Made by a program: the position numbers and the translations under genes. From the NCBI RefSeq assembly GCF_022346995.1, contig NZ_JAKRNM010000001.1:930001-994000 (forward strand): a DNA stretch of 64,000 nucleotides, read 5' to 3'. The stretch is from Paenibacillus sp. ACRRY (lineage in GTDB: Bacteria > Bacillota > Bacilli > Paenibacillales > Paenibacillaceae). Shown one piece after another: positions 18,223 to 26,572 of this stretch; the first letter of the stretch is position 1; each line of letters starts with the position of its first letter. Below the pieces are notes generated by a model that had not been told where the DNA came from, did not search any database, and saw only the letters and a list, made by a program, of their open reading frames with translations.

Positions 18223-18594
18223 ATGAAAACACGTTTCTGGTTGCTGTATGTACTGCCCATATTTTTGCTTGTTCTGTTTGTAGCTATCATGGCCACAGGG
18301 TCATTTCTCAAAAAACCATTTGGTACACAGGACCGCTTGCTCGAATCCGTACAAACCTTGGAAAAGCAAGTGGAGAAGAAACAGTGGACTGAGGCCAAGT
18401 CTCAAGTTGAATATGCAATGCAAGCCTGGGATCGCATCGTCAATCGTATTCAGTTTAGTGTGGAACGTGAGACCATTTATGATATTCTGGGTACTCTTGC
18501 TCGAATCAGGGGAGGCGTTGCTGCTGAAGATGATCAGGCGATAATGGAAGAGATTTATTATTTCTATGTCCTATGGGATAATCTTGGGGATTAA
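18223..18594 (+). CDS. DUF4363 family protein
   Basis: 123 aa with one N-terminal membrane anchor (residues 5-24, WLLYVLPIFLLVLFVAIMATG) and an outside helical domain. The pattern KKQWTEAKSQVEYAMQAWDRI and the repeated acidic helices near the C-terminus match DUF4363. GGAGGCGG precedes the ATG. It is the partner gene of DUF421; the function is unknown. Confidence 0.82.
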   Translation: MKTRFWLLYVLPIFLLVLFVAIMATGSFLKKPFGTQDRLLESVQTLEKQVEKKQWTEAKSQVEYAMQAWDRIVNRIQFSVERETIYDILGTLARIRGGVAAEDDQAIMEEIYYFYVLWDNLGD

Positions 18595-18620
18595 GATATA
18601 CAAAATTACATGTGACGCAG

Positions 18621-18658
18621 AAAGGCACCTCCTTTATCCCAAAAGGAAGTGCCTTTTC
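18621..18658. terminator. Bidirectional terminator between DUF4363 and M50 genes
   Basis: Stem AAAGGCAC(C)TCCTTT / AAAGGA(A)GTGCCTTT with one mismatch, followed by TTCT on the plus strand; on the minus strand a T-run also follows. The neighbouring genes converge here. Confidence 0.85.
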
Positions 18659-18667
18659 TAAATGCAT

Positions 18668-19375
18668 CTAAGCGTTTCGCGAACGTACAGCACGTGATCG
18701 TGGGCTACGAGATGTGGCTTCTTTGCGAAAAAACAGACTCAGTGCCCCCTTTGCACACCACAATGCAAACAATGCAAAGAGTGTACCCCAGAACAGGGCT
18801 GGAAGGAACGTCTGCTGAGCCAGATTTGCTGCATCACCTGCCCGTGAAGGCTGTGTCCAGGACATTAAACCGACGTACATGGCACTAACCACAGACTCTT
18901 CCAACGTCAAGAAAGCAAGTAACAGATAGTAGTACTTCACGATTTTGGCGCCGAAGATCATAATCACGACATTCAGCGCAATGAAGCCTGTGAGCCACAA
19001 CATGCCAAATTCTCCTCTTACGTATAACAAAAGGGAAACCAGTGCTACAGCGGTCATGATACCCAGCCCCCACATATGCAGCCCTTTGCGGTATAGATAG
19101 AATAACAACCATGCAAAGAGAGAAGCTGTGACATACCCTGCCAATGACACCAAAATGGATCTGCCTGGTGTTAACATGGATGAGTAGGTAACGCCGCTGT
19201 GATCCGCGTATAATTCGATTCGTAGTACTTTTCCGGATAACAGCAGGGTCATTAATGCATGGCCGAATTCATGTATCATTGTGTCCAGGTTCCGGAACAA
19301 CGAAGAAAACGGAATAAAACGTGTTAGAAAAACTGAAGCCACCAAAAATAATATGGTTTTGAGCCATTTATTCAA
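18668..19375 (-). CDS. M50B-type membrane metallopeptidase
   Basis: 235 aa, about five membrane segments. The zinc-binding HExxH motif is present as MIHEFGHAL (residues about 34-42), inside the second membrane region, as in the M50B-like family of integral membrane proteases. A further motif, a site-2-type Asp with NPG, is not evident. The start is TTG with GGAGGGAA upstream. The substrate is unknown. It stands alone and ends at the bidirectional terminator 18621-18658. Confidence 0.75.
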   Translation of the reverse strand: MNKWLKTILFLVASVFLTRFIPFSSLFRNLDTMIHEFGHALMTLLLSGKVLRIELYADHSGVTYSSMLTPGRSILVSLAGYVTASLFAWLLFYLYRKGLHMWGLGIMTAVALVSLLLYVRGEFGMLWLTGFIALNVVIMIFGAKIVKYYYLLLAFLTLEESVVSAMYVGLMSWTQPSRAGDAANLAQQTFLPALFWGTLFALFALWCAKGALSLFFRKEATSRSPRSRAVRSRNA

Positions 19376-19421
19376 TTCCGTGTTCCCTCCTTCTCACCGA
19401 CTAAACATGCCCATCGTTATA

Positions 19422-19898
19422 CTACGTATCAACCCTCTTCGCGTTTCTCCTTGTGAAGTGGGCTGCGCAATATTCCATCCACCAGCAGAAGCTGCGATTG
19501 TGTCCAATGAAGAAAGAAGACAAATCATAACGTCCCTTCTCGACCTCGAGCGTAACGAGCAGACGATTTCGCATATGCTTCAGTGCATATTGGACGAATT
19601 GATCGGCGGTTTCACTTTGCACTAGTGTAACATAAGCATATAACGAATGGTCTACCGGCTCATCTAGCGGACTTACTCCGGCACATGAAAACTCTGTCCC
19701 AACACCAGCTTGCTGAAGTGAGGATAAGGCTTCGAGCAGCTCTGCATCAATTTCTACACCGTTCCACAACACCGTTCTTTTCGCAGACACGGTATATTTA
19801 TCGCGTTCCGTCCAGTGCAGCAGCTCTTGCTTGCGTCTTCTCCATAGATGAGGCGGCTGCTGACTTAACAATACTTCCTGTTCTTCACTTAGACCCAT
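19422..19898 (-). CDS. Hypothetical protein
   Basis: 158 aa from the ATG at 19898, which has GGGGTGA 8 bases upstream; a GTG at 19910 is too close to that site. I do not recognise a family with confidence. Visible features are a basic, tryptophan-containing N-terminal helix (HLWRRRKQELLHW), a central strand-loop with GVGTEFSCAGVSP, and a C-terminal WWMEYCAAHF segment. The cysteine and glutamate-rich loop could be a ligand site. It is convergent to nothing and co-directional with the M50 gene, 46 bases away, so the two may be co-transcribed. Confidence 0.7.
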   Translation of the reverse strand: MGLSEEQEVLLSQQPPHLWRRRKQELLHWTERDKYTVSAKRTVLWNGVEIDAELLEALSSLQQAGVGTEFSCAGVSPLDEPVDHSLYAYVTLVQSETADQFVQYALKHMRNRLLVTLEVEKGRYDLSSFFIGHNRSFCWWMEYCAAHFTRRNAKRVDT

Positions 19899-19942
19899 AA
19901 GCTTTTTCACCCCTATCCGATTGGTCTTCCGATCGTCTTACA

Positions 19943-19968
19943 CAAGAAAAGAGCACATCGCTGTGCTC
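19943..19968 (-). terminator. Rho-independent terminator of the znuCBA operon
   Basis: Minus-strand stem GAGCACA-GCGA-TGTGCTC followed by TTTTCTTG, 95 bases past the znuA stop. Confidence 0.85.
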
Positions 19969-19987
19969 TCTGCTTGGCAAAAGGCAA

Positions 19988-20008
19988 AGGAATGGCACAG
20001 CCATTCCT
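19988..20008 (-). other. Second hairpin downstream of znuA
   Basis: AGGAATGG and CCATTCCT with a 5-base loop, between the znuA stop and the main terminator. No good T-run, so it may protect the 3' end of the transcript or add to termination. Confidence 0.55.
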
Positions 20009-20062
20009 CAGCATGTTGTACCATTGTACCTTTTTCGATGACTGGTATCAAATGGGTTTTAA

Positions 20063-21205
20063 TTATTCATTCAAAGCCAGTTTAAGGGCCTCCAGATTCT
20101 GCTCCATTACGCCAATGTAGTCCAGACCCGCAGCAATTTCCTCTTCGGTTAATCCTTCAATGGGATTCAATACGGCTGTTTTGGCACCCACTTCACTGGC
20201 AATAGTCTCGGAAACTTTGGAAGATACCAGTGTTTCGAAGAAAATCGTTTTGACCTGATGTTCCTTGGCAAAATCGATGACAGATGCCATCTGTGCTGCA
20301 GATGGCTCTTGCTCGGGAGACAACCCGGCGATAGGTACTTGCTGCAGACCATACTGCTGTGCAAGATAGCCGAACGCTGCATGCTGGGTAACGAAATCTT
20401 TCCGTTTGCTGTCGGATACAGCCGCTTTAAAATCTTGGTCAAGTGTCTCCAGCTTGGCGATGTACGCATCCGCATTTTGCTTGAATTGCTCAGCATGTTC
20501 CGGTGCAGCTTGTGCCAGCCCGGCTTCGATGTTTCGCACTTCCTGAACAGCCAGAACAGGTGATAACCAAACGTGCGGATCAAGCCCGCCATGATCATGT
20601 GAATGCCCTTCTTCGGTGTCTGCATCATGTTCATGGTCATGTTCTTCTGTCGTCGCTTCATCTGCATGGTCATGGTCATGCTCTTCTGCAGCAGCTTCTT
20701 CCCCATGCTCGTGATCATGTTCTTCTGTAGTTGCTTCATCTGCATGATCGTGGTCGTGCTCATCTGCACTAGACTCCCCATGATGATGGCCATCTTCTAC
20801 GCCTTCAAGCAGATCAATGCCTTGGCTTGCTTCAACTTGTACCAGCTTGTCATTCCTCAAACTATCCTTAACTTGATCAATCCATGATTCCATCCCAGCA
20901 CCATTATAGACAAGTACATCTGCTTTCTCGATGCTTGCTATATCCTGAGGTGTTGGCTCCCAGTCATGAGGCTCCATACCAGCAGGAACGAGTGTATGTA
21001 CATCAGCCAGATCTCCTGCTACATTTTTGGTGAACTCATACATCGGATAAAAGCTAACCTGTACGTTCAATTTTTTCTCAGTTCCTGCCGGAGTACTTGT
21101 TGAAGCTGCATCCGAATCGGATGCGGGTTTGGTTTGTCCGCAACCTGCTACAATAAGTGTGAGACTGAACAGCAGTCCCATTGCTGATTTTTTACTGAAT
21201 TTCAT
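20063..21205 (-). CDS. znuA: Zinc ABC transporter substrate-binding lipoprotein
   Basis: 380 aa. A lipoprotein signal peptide with lipobox IVAGC makes Cys22 the lipidated residue. It belongs to the cluster 9 (ZnuA/AdcA) zinc-binding proteins: ligand histidines are in MEPHDWEP (His80), LDPHVWL (His211) and VTQHAAFGY, and the C-terminal acidic ligand is in IFFETLVSS. A long His/Asp/Glu-rich loop occupies about residues 140-205, longer than average, with a perfect 19-residue repeat (149-167 and 175-193) that begins EHDHDHADEATT. The loop likely collects zinc. It overlaps znuB by 14 bases. Expression should follow Zur through the site before znuC. Confidence 0.95.
   Translation of the reverse strand: MKFSKKSAMGLLFSLTLIVAGCGQTKPASDSDAASTSTPAGTEKKLNVQVSFYPMYEFTKNVAGDLADVHTLVPAGMEPHDWEPTPQDIASIEKADVLVYNGAGMESWIDQVKDSLRNDKLVQVEASQGIDLLEGVEDGHHHGESSADEHDHDHADEATTEEHDHEHGEEAAAEEHDHDHADEATTEEHDHEHDADTEEGHSHDHGGLDPHVWLSPVLAVQEVRNIEAGLAQAAPEHAEQFKQNADAYIAKLETLDQDFKAAVSDSKRKDFVTQHAAFGYLAQQYGLQQVPIAGLSPEQEPSAAQMASVIDFAKEHQVKTIFFETLVSSKVSETIASEVGAKTAVLNPIEGLTEEEIAAGLDYIGVMEQNLEALKLALNE
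20587..20761. repeat. Coding repeat in the histidine-rich loop of znuA
   Basis: Region encoding the His/Asp/Glu-rich loop. Two copies of a segment encoding the same 19 residues lie 78 bases apart (residues 149-167 and 175-193). This looks like an internal tandem duplication. Confidence 0.75.
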
Positions 21206-22085
21206 GTGGTGTATTCTCCCTTGATTGTATTAATATCCTTGCGCCTTGCTGTTTTACTTCCTTGCGATGCCGTTTACGATTGTATAGTTGAATCAGCTTT
21301 TGAGCTGATATTCCAGTCAATAGAAAGGCCAGCAAAATGAGTGCGATCGTTCCACCTGGCGGTGTATTTAAATGGTAAGATGTTGTCAATCCGCCAAAAA
21401 TGCCGATTAACCCGGTAATGACGGCAATGACCAATGCAGCAGCGAAGCTGCGAGAGATTCGAAGTGCCAGCGCGGCTGGCAGCACAATCAATGCGGATAC
21501 AAGCAGTACGCCAACGATCGGCATAGCCGAAGCAACCGTCAGTCCTGTCAGTACGGCGAAAGCAAACGATAACCCTTTTACCTGAACGCCTCCAATAGAG
21601 GCTGTCTCTTCGTCAAACGTCAAATTATATAACGGTCTCCGTAGTACAATGAAAAATAACAAACCAATGACACATACAGCTGCCATCATCCATAACTGAA
21701 CATTGCTGACTGCAACGATGGAACCGAACAGATAGGAACTGAAGGTTTTGGACAAGTTTGTTTTCAGACTCATGAGCACCACGGCCAGTGCCAGGCCAGA
21801 GGTCATGATAATTGCCACTGGCACTTCGCTATACGTACGATAGCTTCTCCGCAATTGTTCGACCAATAATGCACCAATGACAGCGATCGCAAACCCGCAG
21901 ATGACCGGGTTGAGATTCATGACCGAACCAAGGGCCACTCCCGCCAGAGAAACATGAGACAGCGTATCGGCCATCAGCACCTGCCTCCGAAGCATCAGGT
22001 AGACGCCAAGAATCGGAGCAATAATGCCAATTAGTCCGCCTGCCCAAAAGGCTCGCTGCATGAATTCGTACTCAAACACTGCCAT
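21192..22085 (-). CDS. znuB: Zinc ABC transporter permease
   Basis: 297 aa, ABC-3 family permease with about eight membrane helices. The N-terminal MQRAFWAGGLIGIIAPILGVYLMLRR and LMADTLSHVSLAGVALG are signature segments; GLSFAFAVLTGLTVASAMPIVGVLLVSALIVLPAALAL is the core transport region. It overlaps znuC by 55 bases and znuA by 14 bases, so the three are tightly coupled. The C-terminal basic tail (RKRHRKEVKQQGAR) is cytoplasmic. Confidence 0.95.
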   Translation of the reverse strand: MAVFEYEFMQRAFWAGGLIGIIAPILGVYLMLRRQVLMADTLSHVSLAGVALGSVMNLNPVICGFAIAVIGALLVEQLRRSYRTYSEVPVAIIMTSGLALAVVLMSLKTNLSKTFSSYLFGSIVAVSNVQLWMMAAVCVIGLLFFIVLRRPLYNLTFDEETASIGGVQVKGLSFAFAVLTGLTVASAMPIVGVLLVSALIVLPAALALRISRSFAAALVIAVITGLIGIFGGLTTSYHLNTPPGGTIALILLAFLLTGISAQKLIQLYNRKRHRKEVKQQGARILIQSRENTPHEIQ

Positions 22086-22738
22086 TCCTCACTTTCTTGA
22101 CGCTCCAGGGTGATCGTCCGGTCCAACCGGTTGCCCATCTCTTCAAGGCCATGTGTCACCATAATAATGGTCAACCCATGTACATCTGCATAGTGTCGCA
22201 TCAGATCATAGAAGCCTTCCCGGCTGCGGCGGTCCATGCCTGTTGTCGGCTCATCCAGAACTAGAACTTGAGGCTGTCCTGCCATAGCTCTGGCAATACA
22301 GATGCGCTGCTTCTGTCCACCCGACAGAGCGCCTACACGTGTATTGCGATATTCCCACATGCCGACTTCCCGAAGACTGCGTTCGACTACGGCTTCCTGT
22401 TCGGGTGAGAATTTTCGGAATAGACCAAGCTTGCGGTAACATCCGGATCGCACCAGTTCAATGACTGTACTGGGAAACCCGCTGTTGAATGATGCCACCT
22501 GCTGTGGTACATACCCGATCTCCAGTTTGTTACCACGGTTGTTCTGAATATTCATATGTACCGTGCCGCTCCAGGGCTGTAACAGCCCCAGCAGCAATTT
22601 CAGCATGGTTGTCTTCGCCGAACCATTGGGTCCAGTAATGCCTACAAACTCGCCCACATGAATATCCAGCGATAATTGATCAATGACGGGTTCTTTGCCA
22701 TATCCAAAAACCACGTCGCGCATGGAAGATAGAATCAT
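22031..22738 (-). CDS. znuC: Zinc ABC transporter ATP-binding protein
   Basis: 235 aa. Walker A is GPNGSAKTT, with Ala in place of the last glycine, a known variation in ZnuC/AdcC proteins. The signature LSGGQKQR, Walker B LVLDEPTTGMD and the switch histidine (IIMVTHGLEE) are present. It is the first gene of znuCBA. A Zur-box palindrome lies 15 bases before the start codon. Confidence 0.95.
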   Translation of the reverse strand: MILSSMRDVVFGYGKEPVIDQLSLDIHVGEFVGITGPNGSAKTTMLKLLLGLLQPWSGTVHMNIQNNRGNKLEIGYVPQQVASFNSGFPSTVIELVRSGCYRKLGLFRKFSPEQEAVVERSLREVGMWEYRNTRVGALSGGQKQRICIARAMAGQPQVLVLDEPTTGMDRRSREGFYDLMRHYADVHGLTIIMVTHGLEEMGNRLDRTITLERQESEEWQCLSTNSCSEPFGQAD

Positions 22739-22752
22739 GGTAGGTCCTCTTT

Positions 22753-22767
22753 TCGTAAGTATTACGA
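22753..22767. promoter_or_regulatory. Zur box upstream of znuC
   Basis: Perfect 7-1-7 palindrome TCGTAAG-T-ATTACGA-type (TCGTAAGTATTACGA) matching the Bacillus Zur consensus TCGTAATNATTACGA. It sits between the L33 gene and znuC. Confidence 0.85.
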
Positions 22768-22788
22768 TTTAAAAATGACAAAAAAAAT

Positions 22789-22938
22789 TTATCTCGTTTC
22801 CCGGTGAATCGTCATTTTCTTCAATCGTGGTGAATATTTTTTCATTTCAAGACGCTCCGGGTGGTTACGTTTGTTCTTTGTCGTGGTGTAGTTGCGATCC
22901 CCGCACTCTGTACATGCTAAAGTTACAATGACTCTCAT
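22789..22938 (-). CDS. rpmG: Ribosomal protein L33, zinc-ribbon half lost
   Basis: 49 aa, 50 codons with stop. The sequence begins [17 protein letters not shown] and ends [11 protein letters not shown] zinc-ribbon L33 has two CxxC pairs; here the first remains (Cys9, Cys12) but the second is replaced by YSPRLKK, so zinc cannot be held in the normal way. This corresponds to the C-minus class used when zinc is scarce. The start has AAGGAGG about 9 bases upstream. It sits in its own unit between znuC and the GTPase gene, with a Zur box 22961-22979. Confidence 0.95.
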   Translation of the reverse strand: MRVIVTLACTECGDRNYTTTKNKRNHPERLEMKKYSPRLKKMTIHRETR

Positions 22939-22960
22939 GGTTGTGACCTCCTTATATTTA

Positions 22961-22979
22961 ATCGTAATTATTACTGTTT
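22961..22979. promoter_or_regulatory. Zur box upstream of rpmG
   Basis: ATCGTAATTATTACTGTTT: matches TCGTAATNATTACGA except the last bases, 23 bases upstream of the L33 start. Confidence 0.75.
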
Positions 22980-23008
22980 AATGATACTATCCCATCCTTT
23001 TTCTTTTG

Positions 23009-24208
23009 TCAACCCCATGATGGGAAGGGATCTTTCAATTCACGCCAGTTAAGCTGCATTTCTTCTTCGGTAAGCAATGTATCGTCCAATGTTCTCTCAA
23101 TCTCAGCGCGGTCCATATCAATTCCGATAAATACCAATTTCGTTACCCGGTCTCCCCATGTATCATCCCAATCCGGAATGGCTGGTAACGTATCTCCAAA
23201 ATGCATCTGCCGTTCCTCTTCGCTCATGGCACCTACCCATAAGCCAGCTGGTCCAAGTTGTTTGGAGGTGCCTGCGTGACTGAAAGAGATGGCCATATGG
23301 TTCCGTGTAGCCAGCCACATCAAACCCTTAGATCTGACAATACTCTCCGGCCACTTCGCAATCCAGCGCAGCAATCGTTCCGGATGAAATGGACGTTTCC
23401 GATGGTACACAAACGAGTGAATGCCATACTCTTCCGTTTCCGGGGTGTGTTCTTCCTTCATCAATTCACGGATCCAGCCTGCAGACTGACTGGCTTTTTC
23501 AAAATCAAACCTTCCCGTGTTCAATATCTCCTTCGGATCAATCTGCCCGTGAGACGTTCGAATCAGCTTAGCTTCGGGTTGCATCGCATGCAGAGCTTTT
23601 TCCAGCTTCAGCAATTCCTCCTCAGAGACGAGATCACACTTGTTGAGAATCAGCACATCACAGAATTCAACCTGATCGGTCAATAGATGCACGATTCCCC
23701 GGACATCGCCCTCTCCTGCCTCCTGTCCCCGATCCATTAATGTTTCTTTTGAATAAAAGTCCCGCCAGAACTGCGCCGCATCCACAACAGTTACCATGGT
23801 ATCGAGTCGGGTGAACTTCGTTAAATCAATTCCGAGTTCTTCATCGATATATGTAAACGTCTGTGCAACGGGAACAGGTTCTCCAATACCCGTCGATTCA
23901 ATCAAGATATAGTCAAAAGAACCATCCAGAGCGAGACGTTCCACTTCTTTCAGGAGATCTTCCCGAAGCGTGCAGCAGATACAGCCGTTGGACATCTCCA
24001 CGAGTTTCTCGTCAATACGCGATAATCCGCCTCCATCTCGAATTAACCCGGCATCAATGTTTACTTCACTCAGGTCGTTTACGATTACCGCGACTCTCAT
24101 ACCTTCCCGATTATGTAGCACGTGATTCAATAAGGTTGTTTTGCCTGCGTCCAGATATCCGCTTAATACGGTTACCGGTACCCGGCGATTCTCTTGTTTT
24201 TCAGACAT
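23009..24208 (-). CDS. zagA: COG0523 GTPase, zinc metallochaperone (YciC/ZagA-like)
   Basis: 399 aa, same length class as B. subtilis ZagA/YciC. Features are the Walker A motif GYLDAGKT (17-24), the CxCC metal-binding motif NGCICCT (Cys76, Cys78, Cys79), the guanine-specificity motif LNKCD, and a C-terminal CobW_C domain (about 265-370). ZagA delivers zinc to folate synthesis enzymes under zinc limitation in B. subtilis; here the role is inferred from similarity and the Zur palindrome. It is transcribed alone, divergent from the YcgR-like gene. Confidence 0.92.
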   Translation of the reverse strand: MSEKQENRRVPVTVLSGYLDAGKTTLLNHVLHNREGMRVAVIVNDLSEVNIDAGLIRDGGGLSRIDEKLVEMSNGCICCTLREDLLKEVERLALDGSFDYILIESTGIGEPVPVAQTFTYIDEELGIDLTKFTRLDTMVTVVDAAQFWRDFYSKETLMDRGQEAGEGDVRGIVHLLTDQVEFCDVLILNKCDLVSEEELLKLEKALHAMQPEAKLIRTSHGQIDPKEILNTGRFDFEKASQSAGWIRELMKEEHTPETEEYGIHSFVYHRKRPFHPERLLRWIAKWPESIVRSKGLMWLATRNHMAISFSHAGTSKQLGPAGLWVGAMSEEERQMHFGDTLPAIPDWDDTWGDRVTKLVFIGIDMDRAEIERTLDDTLLTEEEMQLNWRELKDPFPSWG

Positions 24209-24266
24209 GTCTACTCCTCCACTCCAAGGTTCTTTAATAAAAAGGAAGAACCCATATGTTTTTTGG

Positions 24267-24303
24267 TTGATTGTTAATCGTAATGATTACGATTAACAAT
24301 CAA
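24267..24303. promoter_or_regulatory. 37-base Zur operator between zagA and ycgR
   Basis: Perfect palindrome, 18-1-18. The core TCGTAATGATTACGA (24279 to 24291 region) is the exact Zur consensus, extended by TTGATTGTTAA on the left and its complement on the right. Located 59 bases before the GTPase start. Confidence 0.9.
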
Positions 24304-24361
24304 CACTATACTTGACTTGACTTTCGCTTGTCAACTTCTCGATTCAATACTGACGAATAAA

Positions 24362-24376
24362 TCGTAATATTTATGA
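24362..24376. promoter_or_regulatory. Zur-box-like site upstream of ycgR
   Basis: TCGTAATATTTATGA with flanking AA and TTAA: 13 of 15 match to the Zur core, 79 bases before the chosen start of the permease gene. Confidence 0.65.
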
Positions 24377-24454
24377 TTAAAAGACCAAACTGCGTATGTT
24401 GCTAAAGGTACAAGCATATAGATTACTAAAAGTCCGGTTGTGGAGGTCTGTTGT

Positions 24455-25486
24455 ATGAAGCTTGCAGCCAATCTGAAGCTCTTGTCTATCCTGGTGCCTT
24501 GCGCCTTTCTTGTTCCCGTGCTCATCACGATGTCCTCTGATCTGAATCAGGCGTGGAACAGCGAAGCTTTGCAAAATATGAAAACCGTATTCATTGGCAT
24601 TTTCCTCGAAGCTGCCCCTTTTCTACTCATCGGTGTACTGCTCTCTTCACTCATGCAGTGGTTCGTGTCGGAAGAAATGGTACGCAAGCTTACACCAAAG
24701 AACCCCGTTGGTGGAGTATTGGTGGCTGGCTTACTTGGAATCATATTTCCTATCTGCGAATGTGGCATGATACCGGTTGTTCGCCGTTTGATGCACAAAG
24801 GCATGCCTGCATACATTGCAGTTACTTTTATTCTTAGCGGTCCTGTAGTCAATCCGATCGTGTTTACCGCAACATTGCTCGCTTTTCCATCTCATCCCGA
24901 AATCACGATTACCCGCATGGGACTGGCTTTTGCCGTCGCAGCTTCGATAGGCTTGTTGGTATATTTGTTTGTGCGGCAGAATCCTCTGCGCAAAGTCAAG
25001 ACTTCCGTGACAGAAGTCAAGACTCACTCCGGATTTAAAATGGCACACTCACCTAAGAATGGAGACCACGACCATAACCATGAGAAAAACTGGCGCAGCT
25101 TCTTTATTCATGCCGGAGATGAATTTGTGGATATGAGTAAGTATTTGGTCATTGGTGCATTGATTACAGCCTGCATTCAGACGTTTATTAGTCGAAGTGA
25201 CCTGATCGCGCTTGGAAACGGCCCGGTTGCCTCCTATGTGTTTATGATGGGATTTGCTTATGTATTATCTCTTTGCTCCACTTCCGATGCATTTGTAGCT
25301 TCTGCGTTCTCGCATACCTTCGCTCTCGGTCCGCTCATTTCATTTCTTGTTCTTGGTCCCATGCTTGATTTCAAGAGTACACTGATGCTGCTGTCCACTT
25401 TCCGTACTAGGTTTGTCATTGGGTTAAGCTTAGCCATTATTGTTCTTGTCTTTGCTGGATCTTGGCTTGTTAACCTTCTGGTATAG
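24455..25486 (+). CDS. ycgR: COG0701 permease (YcgR-like)
   Basis: 343 aa from the ATG at 24455 (GGAGGT 7 bases upstream); a GTG at 24440 has no support. About eight membrane helices in the DUF318/COG0701 pattern, with FLEAAPFLLIGVLLSSLMQ, the PICECGMIPVVRR motif, GPVVNPIVF, and a central His-rich cytoplasmic stretch (KNGDHDHNHEKN). The family functions with a DUF1980/TIGR03943 partner; zinc-repressed in related bacteria. The substrate is not established. It forms an operon with the next gene. Confidence 0.87.
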   Translation: MKLAANLKLLSILVPCAFLVPVLITMSSDLNQAWNSEALQNMKTVFIGIFLEAAPFLLIGVLLSSLMQWFVSEEMVRKLTPKNPVGGVLVAGLLGIIFPICECGMIPVVRRLMHKGMPAYIAVTFILSGPVVNPIVFTATLLAFPSHPEITITRMGLAFAVAASIGLLVYLFVRQNPLRKVKTSVTEVKTHSGFKMAHSPKNGDHDHNHEKNWRSFFIHAGDEFVDMSKYLVIGALITACIQTFISRSDLIALGNGPVASYVFMMGFAYVLSLCSTSDAFVASAFSHTFALGPLISFLVLGPMLDFKSTLMLLSTFRTRFVIGLSLAIIVLVFAGSWLVNLLV

Positions 25487-25528
25487 CGTATATGCTCACT
25501 TCATTATAAATTGAAAAGAGGTGATTAG

Positions 25529-26512
25529 ATGATTCATCCTGCATCCTTTCACACCCACAGTCACACTCCAAAGAGGCACTCCATCCAGTGGCATTCATTA
25601 ATCCGTGCGGTATGGATTGGTGGTCTTGCCATATATATCTTCCATTTGAAGGAGAATGATTCTTTACATTATTATCTGGCACCTACGATGCAGCGTTTGT
25701 TGTTATGCTGCCCCATACCACTATTGTTCATCGCGGTCATTATGGCTTCGCATGGACTTTTGGGTCAGGCCCAGGTCCATTGCGATTGTGAACATCCACC
25801 TCCGTCTGGAGGGCTTCGAAGCTCAGTGACCTACGGCTTAATCATGGTTCCCCTGCTGCTCGGCTTTTTCTTACCCGATCAGGCACTCGGCAGTTCCATG
25901 GCCAGTCAGAAAGGCATGTCGCTATCTTATGCTCCTCCCGAAATCCGGCGTAAAGAACCTGCACCAGAGGAAGCTGCCAGCCTGAACATTCAAGATTTTG
26001 CCCAAAATTCACCAACTGCTGCATCTGGGTCATCTGGTAAGGTCCAATTCATTCCTCCAGATGAATACAGCCGTGAATTTGCTAAGCTAGCGGAAAAATT
26101 GTATGCAGAACCAGTCATCCAGGTTTATCCTGAGATTTTTTCCGAAACGCTTGGAACGATTGACATGTTTCAACGACAATTTGCAGGCAAGCCTATCTCC
26201 CTTACTGGCTTTGTCTATCGGGATGAAAGCATGGATCATGAATCACACTTTGCGCTTGGGCGGTTCCTCGTCATGTGCTGTCCAGCAGATGCAGCGCCAT
26301 TTGGCGTAATGATCCACATCCCCGAAGCCGACAGCTTCCCTACCGACAGCTGGGTACAGATTGATGGCAGCATCGGTTCTGCCCAGGTGAATGGCAAGGA
26401 TACCATTGAGATCAGGGCAGCGAAAATAACTGCTGTTTCCGAGCCATCCACGCCTTATATCTATACAAACGCAGATTCCGTAATGGCCTATGATAAGCTG
26501 CAGGCAAAATGA
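25529..26512 (+). CDS. ycgQ: TIGR03943 (DUF1980) family protein (YcgQ-like)
   Basis: 327 aa. An N-terminal histidine-rich start (HPASFHTHSHTPKRHS) is followed by two to three membrane helices (residues about 25-115) and an extracytoplasmic domain with VQFIPPDEYSREF, ISLTGFVYRDES and the FLVMCCPADAAPFGV motif near the middle of the domain. This is the standard companion of COG0701 permeases. GAGGTGATTAG precedes the ATG, 42 bases after the permease stop. Probably part of the same zinc-deficiency response. Confidence 0.85.
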   Translation: MIHPASFHTHSHTPKRHSIQWHSLIRAVWIGGLAIYIFHLKENDSLHYYLAPTMQRLLLCCPIPLLFIAVIMASHGLLGQAQVHCDCEHPPPSGGLRSSVTYGLIMVPLLLGFFLPDQALGSSMASQKGMSLSYAPPEIRRKEPAPEEAASLNIQDFAQNSPTAASGSSGKVQFIPPDEYSREFAKLAEKLYAEPVIQVYPEIFSETLGTIDMFQRQFAGKPISLTGFVYRDESMDHESHFALGRFLVMCCPADAAPFGVMIHIPEADSFPTDSWVQIDGSIGSAQVNGKDTIEIRAAKITAVSEPSTPYIYTNADSVMAYDKLQAK

Positions 26513-26523
26513 GAGGAATGGTT

Positions 26524-26539
26524 TTAAACCTAGGTTTAA
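26524..26539. other. 16-bp perfect palindrome
   Basis: TTAAACCTAGGTTTAA, 12 bases after the ycgQ stop, followed by a bidirectional terminator at 26573. No known role. Confidence 0.7.
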
Positions 26540-26572
26540 GACTCCAATCCAGGCTCGTATACATTGAACGAG

